64,000 nucleotides of DNA from Haliotis asinina (lineage: Eukaryota; Mollusca; Gastropoda; Lepetellida; Haliotidae), in NCBI RefSeq assembly GCF_037392515.1, contig NC_090288.1:8652969-8716968 (forward strand), given 5' to 3'. How positions within the stretch are numbered: position 1 is the stretch's first letter; each line of letters begins with the position of its first letter. A program made the position numbers and the translations under genes. A model generated the notes under the pieces. That model was not told the DNA's origin and did not search any database. It worked only from the letters and a program-made list of their open reading frames with translations. Shown here in pieces: positions 10,739-22,857 of the stretch.

Positions 10739-13700
10739 CTACACCCGGGCTTCAACGGTAATTTCATAGTCATTGGGAATGTTTACAAACGACCCTCCTC
10801 TTTGTTCAAAGTTCAGTTTGGTTCCAGGAGGGAGAGAAATTTTGAAATGTCTCAGAATCCCAGCCAACAAGAGGTGAAGCTCGGGTTTGGCCACGCTCTC
10901 TCCAAGACACACTCTTCTTCCGGCGGAGAACGGAAGCCAACTCTCTGGTTTCGGGGCCATCTTGCCTGTCTCGTCCAGAAATCTTTCCGGTCGAAATACT
11001 TCCGGGTCACGCCACTGTTCCGGGTCGTGATGCAGAGCATAGTGGTTAATAAAGACCAAGGATCCTTTAGGGATGTCGTATTCACCTAAAACATCACCAG
11101 GAAGTATATTAACACGAATCCAGAACAAAATGAGTGACTGAGTTTAGTCTTACGCCGCACTCAGAAATATTCCAGCTATGTGGCGGCGGTCTGTAAATAA
11201 TCGAGTCTGGACTAGGCAATGGAGTGATCAACAGCATGAGCACCGATCTGCGCAGCTGGGAACCGATGGCATGAGTCAACCAAGTCAGCGAGCCTCACCA
11301 CCCGATCCCGTTAGTCGCCTTTTACGTCAAGCAGTCACCTTTTGTGGCAAGAATGGGTTGCTGAAGACTTATTCTACCCCGGGACCTTCGAATTCACGTG
11401 TCAGTGACAAAATGAATGAGTGAGTGGGATTTCACGCCGATTTCAGCAATATCCCAGCAAAATCACAGCGGGGAACATTAGAAATGGGCTTCACACACTG
11501 TACACATGTGGGCAATTGCACCGGTTATCACATGGAGATATTAGTGCTTTTGCAATTGTAATGTTTCAAGGCAAAACATCGTGTAGACATTTCTGACTTT
11601 CTTACCTCAGACATAAATGTCGTTTTCTGACTGACTGTGCGCCTTTCTATTATTTTCAGTCCAGCCCTCTTACAATAGAAATAATTTTCAATGCTGACCG
11701 CTGGGAAGGCCGAACAGTGAGAATTCAGTTGGTACTTTGTGTTAGTATCTTGAATAATTATATAAGTCACGTATGATATACGGAAATTTCTGATGTTTTG
11801 CTAGATTCTATGCCATTTGAAAATCTAGTGAAAATTTCTATCTGACTCTGGCACTCCTCATAATATAAGATTAGAAATTAACATTGAGGTGATTGATAAG
11901 ATAGACACTGGGGCCCATGGATAGCTGTACGCTCTAAGTGGTAAAGGGTAACTCAGTTTGTCTCTGAGACCAGTGAACAATGTATATTAACATATGAATG
12001 CTTTCACATAATAAGTGAATGTAGCGTTCTAAGAGAAAACATAGTGTTGAATATTGTCTCCAGTTGGTAACGCTAACCTACCAATATGTGTATCACACAG
12101 TGTTTTGTGTGGTACGCCAAGAGGAACCACCGTGTTGAGTCTCATACTCTCGTGCAGCACGGCCTCGGTGAAGGGGAGATTACTCCTGTCTGAAACTTTG
12201 GGAAAGGGTCGAGCACCTGTGGGTGTAAATTAGTGAGTGAGTGAGTGAGGGAGTAAGTGAGTGTGGTATTACCTCGTTTTTAGCAATATTCCAGCAATAT
12301 CATGACGGATGCCAGAAGTTGTGGGTGTGAAATGAAATATAAAATGAATATTGTTTGATACGGCATGAGCAACTTCCACAGTTTTTCAAGGCAAATAACG
12401 AAACATACAGAATAATATATATAACTATATATTGTGCTTATGAACATTACTTCAAATCGATAAAGGAATACTGCGAGAGAATATGATGTAACCTTAGTGG
12501 ATACGTTGGTTGGTTGGTTGTTGTTTAACATCGCACTCGGCAATATTCCACCTATGTGGTTTGTGAAAGGTTGAGTCTGGACCAGACCAGACAATCCATT
12601 GAGCAACAGCATGAACATCCATCTACACAAATCAGCTGAGTCTGAGTCTGACCACACGATTCACTTTATCGCCTTTTATGACATGCATGGGTTGCTGAAA
12701 ACCAATTCTAATAACATATCCTTGTAGTATTGGTGAGTAAAACTGTTCTAATCTGGTTTGCAGTATTTCTGTTGAATCATCCAGTGTCAGCCATGACAAA
12801 TTATGCCTGATGTTTAGAAGGCGAAGCAGGTTACGTCAATATCTGACTTGCTGCGTCTGTGCTAGAGTCAGGCATCTCCTGCCACGTGCAGTCTTGTTAA
12901 CTTCATCACGTGACATGATGTAAAATGGTACTTCCGGATTCTCAGTCCTGAGCAGCAAACAGAAAGCCTTCTGTTTCACATTTCAGTCCAGTCGCCTTTT
13001 GTCCACTCTACGGCGTCCCTCCCCCTCAACTCTCCACATAGACTCCATGGAGGTCGATCAGAGAGGCTAGTCTGCACAAATAATTCTTAGTGTTATTGTG
13101 ACTCACCTAAGGCCTGGTCTATCTCCTGGTGCAGCTTGTCCTGAATATCCGGGTGCATGGCCAGGTATAACAGAGTCCACAGGAGGGTGAAGCGGGATGT
13201 GTCCATTCCAGCTGCAATAATACAGTGAGTGAGTGAGTGAGTTTAGTTTTACGCTGCACTCAGAAATATTCCAGCTATATGGCGGCGGTGGTAAATCATC
13301 CAGACAATCAGACCAGACAATCCAGTGATCAGCAGCATGAGCACGGATTAGCCCAACTGGAAAGTGATGACATGTCGCCTTTTATGGCAAGACATAATTG
13401 CTGAAGACTTATTCTACCCCGGACCTTCATGGGTCGAGTGCGTGACTGTGATTGAGTGTTTTGTACAGGATTGGCCAGACTGATGAAGTTCAATACGGCT
13501 ACAGCCTTAGAACCATGTAAAGCGGCATCTCCTCGGCCAAGGAACATAATGAGGGCAGGATTCAAACCCCCGACTACGGTAAATTAAGGAACAAACATTT
13601 TCAAGGTGGTGGCACTTTAGAGTCAAACAAACCTGCAAATATGTCTCCTAATGTCTGAACAATGTGTCTATCAGACATCTGTGACATGAGATCGGGGTCT

Positions 13701-16700
13701 TCCTCCTCAATGGCCTCCTCCTGGGCCACCAATAGTGCATCACAAAAATCACGGATGGAACCTGTGGACGAAACAGACATGATCACAAGGATTAAAATAA
13801 TAATAAATAGTGAGCGAGTTTCAGTTCTACAAACCCAAAAGTTCACCTTGTGATAGAGTTTGCTTGTGTTTCTTTAACCCTTCACGTAGGCAGTCACAGA
13901 AGTCTTCCACGAGCTTCATCATAACTCTCATCTTTTGTGTAGGGCAGAGTCGGAGAGGGGGGAATATATCCTCAAGGAAGCCATTGCCCACTCCATCCGA
14001 AGCAGTGTCCAGCACATTTGACATACGCTTGAAGTACGCGTCGTTGATGTCGCAACTGAAAGTAAGGGTGAATGGGTCTCCCAACATATTTGCCATACAT
14101 TTAAAGTTCGTGTCGTTGATATGGCAACTTGTAAACAAACCTGTTCAGTTATGGGTAAGTAACTTTTCCCGATTCGATGTTAACGTTTAGATCCCTGACA
14201 TGTTTGTTGTGGTGAGGAAGATATGCAGTAAAAGAGTTCGCTCGTTAAGCTGAAGGTCTGGGTTCATTTCCCTTTGTAGGTACAAAGTGTGAACCTCAAA
14301 TCTGGCAATTTAATATTGCTGTAATATTGCTAAAGACGACCATAATCGACCCTCCCAGTTCGTTGGATGAGAGCCTATGGGATAATAAATAATAAATAAA
14401 AAATAATAATAAATAATTCGGACACCATCATCATCGTCATCATCATCATCGTCATCATCATCATCATATATCATCATCATCATCATTTTGGTCAATACGT
14501 ACGTCTCATTATAGCAGATATTGTTGATGATGTTGAAGACAATCAGGGAGATGATGTCATGTGGGTTGAATGGCCCTTTCTTCTCTTTCAGCAACTGTAT
14601 GCCTTTGGAAAGTGACCGTTCTAACGCCAGCTCCAGTCGGTTGCCTGTCATGTAGTACCTGTGATTGGAAAATGACAATCACTGCATATATGATATGTGC
14701 GTTTCAATCTACTCTCTTCATTCTTTACAGTTATTGCTACAAGAAAATAGTGAATGGGTTTAGTTTACGCCGCAGACAATTCAGTGATCAACAGCATGAG
14801 CACAGATCTACGCAGGTGGGATACGATACAAGCACAGGTTACTGAAGATAAATTCTAATCCGGATCTTCACAGGTATTAAAAGAACATAATGCAGAATTA
14901 TGAAATTTATGTAATTTAATGAATACATGTAGTCCAGCTATTCGTAATATAACACCTTTTGTATGTAAAAGCATATGTATATACGTATATTTTGGAAATT
15001 GGAGTTGCAATAAAGCAAACTGCTCTCATAAATTCTATATTATATATAGCATATGACAATGCCAGTGGTTGACCAAAGTCCATTTGTGGATGTCTTGGCA
15101 TCCTACATACGAAAAGTCATAAGAACACATTTTGGAATAGTTGTGCAATGACTGCCATTCACATTTTCAGTATCGCTGCCGTATTTTAAATCGTATTGAG
15201 TAAATGTTGGAGGCACGCCTAACTGATATGATAATAAACACAAAATTTAAACTGTCATGGTGTTTGTTGTTTACGCCGCCCTCCGCATATTCCTGATTTA
15301 TGGCGGTGGTCTGGAAATAATCAAGTCTGGACAATCTGGTGATAGATATCATGAGCCCTGATCTGCGCAAACACGTTTACATGGCATCAGCTAAGTCCGC
15401 TTGTCCCTAACCCTCTCGGGTATGTGCAGACTAGCAGTTAGTCTCTGTAATGAACATATTTTACTGAAAAAAGTTTATAGTAAAAAAATAATGATATGAT
15501 GAAATGGAGCCCTGAGACCTTCATTTTCAGAAGCTAAGGGAATCTAGACTTGCCACATTTTCTAGACTTGCATGGGCTTTCTTGGATATATTTGCTTCAG
15601 GGTCTGTAGGACAGACTAAAGTATGTGTTGCTTCAGTCTGGATCTAACCCCATCTTCACGAGTATACTTATAATAAATCCACAATCTGATGCACAAACCT
15701 ACTTGAGAGCTTTTGTAGCTAATTTCCTGTGGAGTTTCCAAGTAGGGCTGTAGTCTCCCAAGGAGATATTGCGTCCTCCGTCACTGAATAAGTCCGCTGT
15801 AACATCAAATCATGAAATGGAATGCAAATAACAATCTGGGGGAACTTCAAAGGCTTCATATTATGTTTTCACAATGATTGTCTGAACGTTGCCTTTGTTG
15901 GTATAACTGTATAATTCAACGATGAAGATGATGACGATGATGATGATGATGATGATGATGACGATGACGACGACGACGATGATACATACAAGAGTACGCC
16001 TGTGGTCTCCCAGCAAAGTCCGCCTGTCGTTTCACCAAAGCCTCCAAGACAACGTCTATTCTATTGAGTGTAACAGCGCTTACGGGACCTGGACCAAAAA
16101 TCAAACAAACAAAGCTTGTAACAAGATTGCACATGATATAAGTTTGTCTAGTCTGGCATACAGTCCATAGACGTCCGGAATTACTCGAATACAGTTCCAA
16201 ATGAAAAAAGTCTTTCGGGTTTTTTTTCATATCTTATGATTTAACTTTAGGGACCATTCATTTTTAATTTAGCAAAATGTGTTCATTGTCGGGTCTACAT
16301 GTTAAGTGAGGAGCATTTCCTGTTCAGATCGTTAGGGTGAAAACATGTTTTCTAGCATTTAAGACGAATCGCAAGAGTGGATGCAAAGCTGGATGTTGTC
16401 CATGTTGCCGTACCCAAATTGAGTCTGATAATGGGTCCGTATTTTGTCTGCCATTCCATCAGTTTGTCAAAAATGGTGGTCTCCTTGAACTCTGCAAAAA
16501 GAGTGCCATGAAGTACAAAACATGAACGTATTTGTATCATCCCAAAACTGTGTTCCACAGGAGATACTGCTTATCTCCTAGGTGACATCTTTTTGACGGT
16601 AGACATTGTTCAATGCCATGACAATACTGTGGCGTGTGAACATGATGACGTACAATGCTATGACAATGCTATGACGTGTGAACATGATGACGTAACAATG

Positions 16701-17765
16701 CCATGACAATCCTATGACGTGTGAATATGACGTAACAATGCTATGACAATGCTATGACGTGTGAACATGATGACGTAACAATGCCATGACAATGCTATGA
16801 CGTGTGAACATGATGACGTAACAATGCTTGGACAATGCGGCACTGAAAGTCTAATGGTAGAACAGTGTTGAGACATGTACATTTTTTCATTTAAGGATTG
16901 ACTGTGTATTTCTTACGTTGCCTTGAGGTATGAAACTAAAAACCAACGTGCAAATTGTATGAATCCACGTAGCGGATTCTTACAAAAGCTTTTTAGATTC
17001 ATTGGGAAATGAAATCAAAAGAAATGTTCCCAGTTAACCAATCAAATTGCCAGAATTTTAATGAACACAATAAAAATTTCATTATTGAAAATTAACTAAG
17101 GGTGTTTTTTCTCATGATGAACATAATCTCAACCTCGCTCCTACTGGTATCAATAATTATATCAACACGAGCTACAAGTTACAAATATCTGAGACTTGCC
17201 GAGTACACACTTGGGTGAGATTCTGTATCTAACAACAGCTCTAAACAAATCTAAACTTTGGAACACACATCTTAATGTCGAACGTTCTTTATGACATGAC
17301 AGGCTATCATGACTGACGGTACTACTTTTATTAAGTATCTCGAACTCTGTTTAAGTTGAAATATATGATCATGTTACTCCGGGTTGAGAGATTCCAGCGG
17401 GATTCGAACATATGATCACACCTTAATTTCTGGCGTGTAACCGACTACATGCTGTCCCTCTTGTTTACAATGTCAAAGATGGAATGTCTAATCAATCATG
17501 GACGGCCCTTTATTTATTGGATATAAATTAGAATCATAGACAATTATGAGATACCTAGGATGTTCCCAAGTAGTGGCCAGCCTCGGGGCCCCGGGGGTAG
17601 CTTATACCTCTTCTTGGTTACCAGATAGGCCGCCACCCCGGCGACAGTTCCGACTAGAACGGCCCGGCCCGCGAGACTTCTCGGTAGCCATACCTCACAC
17701 CGCTTGACCAGGTCAAGAAGATGGTCTGAGTAGGGCAGTCTCTGCAGTAGCTCCAGGTCCAGCAT
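10739..17765 (-). CDS. Cytochrome P450, CYP2 clan (CYP1/CYP17-like), gene B, complete
   Basis: Heme-thiolate monooxygenase, predicted ER membrane protein; substrate unknown. Exons in coding order: 17765-17555, 16491-16414, 16088-15990, 15796-15703, 14658-14503, 14055-13847, 13761-13633, 13211-13107, 12216-12082, 11085-10739. Summed coding length is 1563 nt (520 aa plus TAG), typical for the family. Exons 2-9 match genes A, C and D exactly in length and phase; exon 1 is 51 nt longer, giving a 17-residue longer N-terminus. Anchor about residues 31-50, KLPPGPRG at about 56, C-helix WKLHR near 149, I-helix AGMDTSRFT near 326, ESMR near 383, RPERF, and a fully canonical heme loop FSAGRRVCLGE with the Cys near 465. 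Sequence is clearly diverged from A/C/D (for example PHKTLCDT against PHSTTCDT). An acceptor-like TTGCCCACAG lies 7 nt before the ATG, hinting at a leader exon. A possible AATAAA (minus strand) is at 10381-10376. Confidence 0.95.
11130..11400 (+). mobile_element. SINE-like element, near full length, intron 9 of gene B
   Basis: GAGTGACTGAGTTTAGTCTTACG, CTCAGAAATATTCCAGCTATG, GGCGGCGGTCTGTAAATAAT, CAACAGCATGAGCACCGATC, AACCAAGTCAGCGAGCC, and the terminal TTCTACCCCGGGACCTTC are all present in order. Confidence 0.85.
11413..11515 (-). mobile_element. SINE (head family) body, reversed, nested against the preceding element
   Basis: Starts AGTGAGTGGGATTTCACGCC, then TTTCAGCAATATCCCAGCAA, ATCACAGCGGGGAACA and AATGGGCTTCACACACTGTA, the reverse complement of the head-type SINE body. 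It directly abuts the plus-strand element ending at 11400, with the tRNA-like head missing. Confidence 0.65.
12507..12712 (+). mobile_element. SINE-like element, diverged, intron 8 of gene B
   Basis: TTGTTTAACATCGCACTCGGC, AATATTCCACCTATGTGG, TTGAGTCTGGACCAGACCAG, CATGAACATCCATCTACAC and ATGCATGGGTTGCTGAAAAC are in family order, with several short deletions. Confidence 0.7.
13224..13440 (+). mobile_element. SINE-like element, intron 7 of gene B
   Basis: Tail-like GTGAGTGAGTGAGTTTAG, TTTTACGCTGCACTCAGAAAT, TATTCCAGCTATATGGCGGC and GATCAGCAGCATGAGCACGG, ending ATTCTACCCCGGACCTTCAT. It begins only about 10 bp inside the intron from the exon 8 acceptor (13212). Confidence 0.8.
14427..14490. repeat. 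(ATC)n microsatellite, intron 5 of gene B
   Basis: CATCATCATCGTCATCATC-type triplets end about 12 bp from the exon 5 donor (14502-14501). The minus-strand open frame that appears to run through it (poly-Asp) is intronic read-through. Confidence 0.85.
14748..14872 (+). mobile_element. Short SINE-like fragment, intron 4 of gene B
   Basis: GAATGGGTTTAGTTTACGCC, then GACAATTCAGTGATCAACAG, CATGAGCACAGATCTACGCA and GGTTACTGAAGATAAATTCT: internal parts are missing. Confidence 0.6.
15256..15410 (+). mobile_element. SINE-like fragment, intron 4 of gene B
   Basis: TTGTTGTTTACGCCGCCCTC, TTATGGCGGTGGTCTGGAAA, ATCAAGTCTGGACAATCTGG, CATGAGCCCTGATCTGCGC and CATCAGCTAAGTCCGC are in family order. Confidence 0.6.
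15919..15981. repeat. (GAT)n/(GAC)n microsatellite, intron 3 of gene B
   Basis: GATGATGACGATGATGATG-type triplets run to within about 8 bp of the exon 3 donor (15989-15988 on the minus strand). Length changes here could affect splicing. Confidence 0.85.
16600..16830. repeat. Tandem repeat of about 44 bp with TGACGT sites, intron 1 of gene B
   Basis: About five imperfect copies of a unit containing CAATGCTATGACGTGTGAAC followed by ATGATGACGTAACAATG. Each copy carries two TGACG half-sites (CREB/ATF-like). Confidence 0.85.
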
Positions 17766-18549
17766 GGTCTACCTGTGGGCAACAGTGGGTGAGTCAGTGA
17801 GTGAACACCACTAACTTCATTAATGACAAAACACCGTGGGGCTGTTTCTTGTGGGTTGTATAACCAAGGTTAGGAACCTAAAATCATAATCAGAACAAAT
17901 CGAGTATTCAAGCTCAGGAAGCCACGGTCCTGGAATTTCCAAGGGACATAACTCTCATTACGATATGTTATGGGATGTCACTCATGTAGTTGGATGACAC
18001 ACTCAACCACTTATCAGTCATCCCATAGACACTTTTCGTTATGTCTTACGATATTGAGTGAGTATGGGTTTTACGTTTCTTTTAGCAACAATGGTTTATA
18101 GATGAGAGGGAGAAGTGGTAAGTTTTAAGCTATTTACTGACTGTCAGTATTTTCGGACTACCTCCACTTCCATTAGCTGTCAATAAATGCCGCCGTTTGT
18201 TATGGCGGATTGTTGTCACTCGTTCCGTTCAGTCACTCGTTCACTTCGATATATTCATAGGCAAGTATTCATGTGAACTTGCCGTTGTTACATGTGACGT
18301 TTCGATTTTGATTTTGTTTTTTAAGTAGAGTATTGGATGATAAATAGAATCTCACCCCAGTGTGATTCACGATCAAACAGATCACCACTTATTGATAAAA
18401 GTAAGAAATTCCGAGGGTCTCTTTTATCAACTCATGGTGATATATTTGATATCAAAAGGCACGAGGGTGCGATTCGCTATGCAGCTTCTCATCCTTGTCT
18501 TAAGAGCCAACTAATGGGATCGGGTGCTGAAGCTCGCGGACTTGGTTGA

Positions 18550-18745
18550 TACGATACGATATAGGATATTTATATAGCGCACATATCCATGCACTAGTGC
18601 ATGTTCAAGGTGCTGGTAGTTTTCCCTCGATCACCGGATGTCAATCTCAACAGCACATAGTATTTCAGTCTCAACTCCCTGGGGAGTATACAACGCTTGC
18701 TGCCACTAGGCGCACCGAGTTTGTTGTGTCTCTCTCATCCTAACG
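18550..18745. repeat. Dispersed repeat (TATATAGCGCACAT type)
   Basis: GGATATTTATATAGCGCACATATC, AGTGCATGTTCAAGGTGCTGG, CAACTCCCTGGGGAGTATAC and CACTAGGCGCACCGAG are blocks I associate with a repeat seen in several invertebrate genomes. This is from memory; only one copy is in this window. Confidence 0.35.
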
Positions 18746-20286
18746 AGGTGCCCATTCACAGCTGGGTGGACTGGGACACGCAGTCCAAGTTTACTGCAGG
18801 TTGCTCTACCCGCAACTTGGTGTATGCAGGTGTTCATGTGGCCATCATATTGTCATTTGTCAAAGGATTCATGGGTTATTTTAAGTGCACTGGGGTTGTG
18901 TACTGTACACTAGGGGTTGTGACAACATTGACACATGTCACCGTATCTCATGTTAGTAGACCGATGCTAATGATGTCAGTGCATAATGTGATCCAGAATA
19001 TTGCTGACTGCGGCGAAAACAATTGTATGAATCAATTTAACAAAATCACAATGACACGCTTAATGTTTAACCTCTCACTCCCACAACAGTCGCACGTCTT
19101 ACGCTTAGAATTGAACAGTTAACTGCATCTTCAGTGATCAGTGACAAATATTGAATATGAACTTTATTATAATAGATTAAATACAATATATCTGAAGTAT
19201 GAAATATATATTTGTTTGCATATCATGAAACTTATTTATAATTAGATATAAATTAATGCATATATATCAGATTCAGCTTCTACATTTTGTATACGGCCCC
19301 CTTTTAGTTCTACCAGTCATTCCGCTTCACTAACAAACGACCTGCTCAGTGAGGTCAGCATATTTGGAGGACTCACTCTGAAATATCCTGGCCTGAAAGA
19401 CAAGTGTGATTTACGAGGGTTTACCGGATTAGCCTGTCTGGTAACGTGTCAAAACTTTGAAAAAATATATGAGATAATGACATATATCAGCTAAACAAGA
19501 TTTCTTACATCGCATTAAAATTGTCCTTCTTGTCATTGATAATTATTTAGTAGCCATTATACATCACACTGAGGGAGACTAAGAACGGAGAAACCATACA
19601 TCTTAAAATAAGTCGCGCTTACGGCTCGCGGACCACGAAACCGGCTTCGCTGACTGGTCACTTTCCACAATAAGGAAAACAAATAATTCGGATTTTTTTC
19701 GCTAGACGTACATACAGTGTATAAATATACAGTGTAATAAATAGTTCTCAAACGCCCTGACTTTCAAAAGACCAAAATGAAGCAAGTCTAAGATCTAGCT
19801 TTTCCTAAGAGACTCTGATCAAAGAGTCTCTATTTCAAAGTAAATGAAGTCATTTGTTTCCATTTAAAATCATATTTTCTGAGGTTTAGCCCCGCTGAAG
19901 AGAATCTGGTTAAGATTGGAATTAATTAGATTTAGGTGGAATTAATCATGTTCAAGCACCCGAGTTCTAAGTGGAGAAAATTCGGCAATACTTACGTCAA
20001 AGCACAGGGGCATGCAACGACCCAAACTAACACCAAGGTAATATATACTGTACTTGACGGGGTCTTAACACTATACAAAAGGAACCTTTTATATGGAGCT
20101 AATACTCTGTAAGCCTGAGTAAAACGGGGTTTCTGCTGTCAGTAAAAACCAAGAAGCCCAGAGCACGCGCCCCCATTGTTGGCTATATAAACACACATAG
20201 ACACACACACTATGATGAACGATTCCGGGTAGGGTTGAATACGCTTCTTTGTAAAAGGGGGTCGAGGGGGCTCACTTTTGAGATAG

Positions 20287-20290
<4 letters not shown>

Positions 20291-20334
<44 letters not shown>
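20291..20334. repeat. (GT)n microsatellite
   Basis: 22 uninterrupted GT units. Confidence 0.95.
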
Positions 20335-20335
<1 letters not shown>

Positions 20336-21350
20336 TAAACGAGTGTTTCTAATAATGTTCATTTAATACACTTTCAGCACGTCTACCTTCACCTCACATC
20401 AATAACTCAATCAGCGCTTACAGTACAATGAGTATACTCTACCGATCAGTTAGCATAATAACGTATTGACAAGTATTTTTCCGCCAGTAATAACTCGTGT
20501 AGTACACAATATGACGTCTCTTGTCCTGACTGGAGCAGTGACGGACTTACGTGAACAGAAAACCGGGCAAAACCCTGCATAGAATTGCACAACCAGGTCG
20601 GTCCTTGTGATCATTTAATGTGACCTTCACCTTTGATGTGACAACCGAGGTTCCATATGGGTGTCCCCGGTGTAAGTGAGAATGAATTGTGAAGGTGTCA
20701 GGAAAGTGTCAGTGTATATGGCGGGTGCAGGTAAGCTTGGACACCCGGTGTTGTCATTCTCCGATAATTGCCTTTCAAGCTATATCTGTGAGCGGATAAT
20801 TTGCACCGTCTTTTTTCTTTTGCCTTATGTTTTAGTTACATATACCACCCATCAAACGGTCAGATTGACTTCTTCACTAAATTGCGGGTATCAGTTGCAA
20901 ACCTTATGCAGATGAATTGCTCAATGATCATGCATCGAATTGCTGAAAAGCATGTGCAAATTTCGTGCATGTGAACAACTGCCTTTTGCTGGAAAAATTT
21001 GTTAAGAATTCCCTAATTTTCTCTGTTTCATCATTTATTGAACACATGACAATACTCTTGTCAACATTACCAATGCATAAACAGTAATTTAAACAGAATG
21101 GAACATTTTGCAAAATCTAATTTAGAACAGTTGACTGACGTAAGTGCCTACATTTACACTTGTTTATATTATGTTTTAGCAAGATACGATGATTGGTCGT
21201 TGCATTTGTGGTATATTTATACAGCATGGAGGTGTCGTGAGATTGGCTTCTACGTTGCGTTCTCTCAGTGTTCAGTGTTACAGTTACATAGATGAGCGGT
21301 ATAGTAACAAATGGAATGCATTCAGCGGTGTGGGGGAACTTGAGAGTCTC

Positions 21351-21399
21351 TCTCCCTCCTCGCTCTCTCTCTCTCCCCCCCCCCCTCTCTCTCTCTCAT
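21351..21399. repeat. CT-rich pyrimidine tract
   Basis: TCTCTCTCCCTCCTCGCTC followed by CT and a run of ten or more C. Confidence 0.9.
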
Positions 21400-21495
21400 G
21401 ACATCACACACCTGATGCTTAGGTATGAGTGTTTTCTAAGAAATCACTTCATTATTTTGAAAAAGTTACGAGTGCAACTTAGAATTGGTCCACCG

Positions 21496-21640
21496 ACTTG
21501 GTTGTCACATGTCGTGGTATCCCAGCAGCTCGATCGACGCATGTTCATGATGTTGATCATTGTCTGGTTCAGACTCGATTTCTTACAGACCCCTGCACTA
21601 TGGAGTCTGGATGAATGGAACGTTAAACAACACACAAAAG
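21496..21640 (-). mobile_element. SINE-like fragment, reversed
   Basis: CGACTTGGTTGTCACATGTC, TGTTCATGATGTTGATCATTG, TCTGGTTCAGACTCGATTTC and AACGTTAAACAACACAC are the reversed family blocks. Confidence 0.6.
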
Positions 21641-22698
21641 AAAGAAACCTAAAAGTAAAACACAAATGAAAATAGACATGTGCGTATTTTCTTTCTTGCC
21701 CTTTTCTGTTTTCTGGCTTACAGAAGTTATATGTATGTTGTCAACCTATAACATATAGACTCCACTCCACAAGTGCGGTCTGGTGGAGTACTATCGTATA
21801 CTGACAAAGCACCGTTATATAATTAAGATTACGGTTTATAGAATCGTGAAACTCAGTGAATTTCAGAATAGTAACCCTCAAAGATTCCCCATGGTTATAA
21901 CATTCAGATGTAATTGTTTGCAAGCGTTCAGTTCATCATAGTTGAGAGGTGGTCTAATGGTTAATGCGTCCGCTAGTCAGGCGGAAGACCCAACCATAGA
22001 AGAAAAGTTCCGTTCAGATAATATCATCATAGTTGAGCACCCGGTATAATGAGTCATGTGACTATAACCTTGCAGACACAGTTATCCAGAGGAAAGCTTT
22101 GACATGCACCACTGAACAACTTCGAGCTGGATACCAGGCGACACAGAATTTAATTGATAATAATAATATTCATACATAGGGATACGGGCAGGCTTGTGAT
22201 GCTTGCCCAAATGAAATCGAGCCATGTCGTTCGAATGTGAAAGTTTGTTTTTATGCAGTGTTTAGTTCGTGGATTTCGAACATTTGTTAGTAAGAGTAAT
22301 CATGCCAGGGTTATCAGGTTATTAACATGCTATCAACTATTTTTCAATCAATCACTCCAGTCTCAGAACGAGAGTAATCACTATCAGACTGGTGAGCTTT
22401 GTCCATTGCACCAGTTGGCATGACTATCTTACTGAGCGAAGCTACATTAAAACTACATGTGATGGCATTGCATGAAACAAGGCCGCCCGACACGGACTAA
22501 ATGGTCTGGTAAAAGTTCCAGATAACATGTTTCATACATCTGATTTAAAACTGGGATTATTTTCATTGGATTGTCTGGTCTGGTTAAATCCACCGTCGGC
22601 TGGTAACATTTGGAATACCAGCCCTGATGGGTATTTGGCATTTTACATACCCTGGTGATCGTCTTGATAACTGTCCTTGAACTTTCACATCCAAACGG

Positions 22699-22857
<159 letters not shown>

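Noticed and set aside
14310-14678. Poly-Asp tract as part of the gene B protein
   Set aside because: The donor GTACGT after CYNE-T at 14502 and the exact 156-nt exon size shared with A, C and D place the (ATC)n tract in the intron.
16600-16830. Possible CRISPR-like array
   Set aside because: Tandem repeat of 44 bp without spacers, within an intron.
18697-19122. 141-codon plus-strand open frame
   Set aside because: Starts inside a dispersed repeat, composition is unremarkable, and no splice or family support is visible.
21945-22000. tRNA gene candidate (TGGTCTAATGGTTAATGCG)
   Set aside because: Has an A-box-like start but no B box or acceptor pairing; fits a SINE head.
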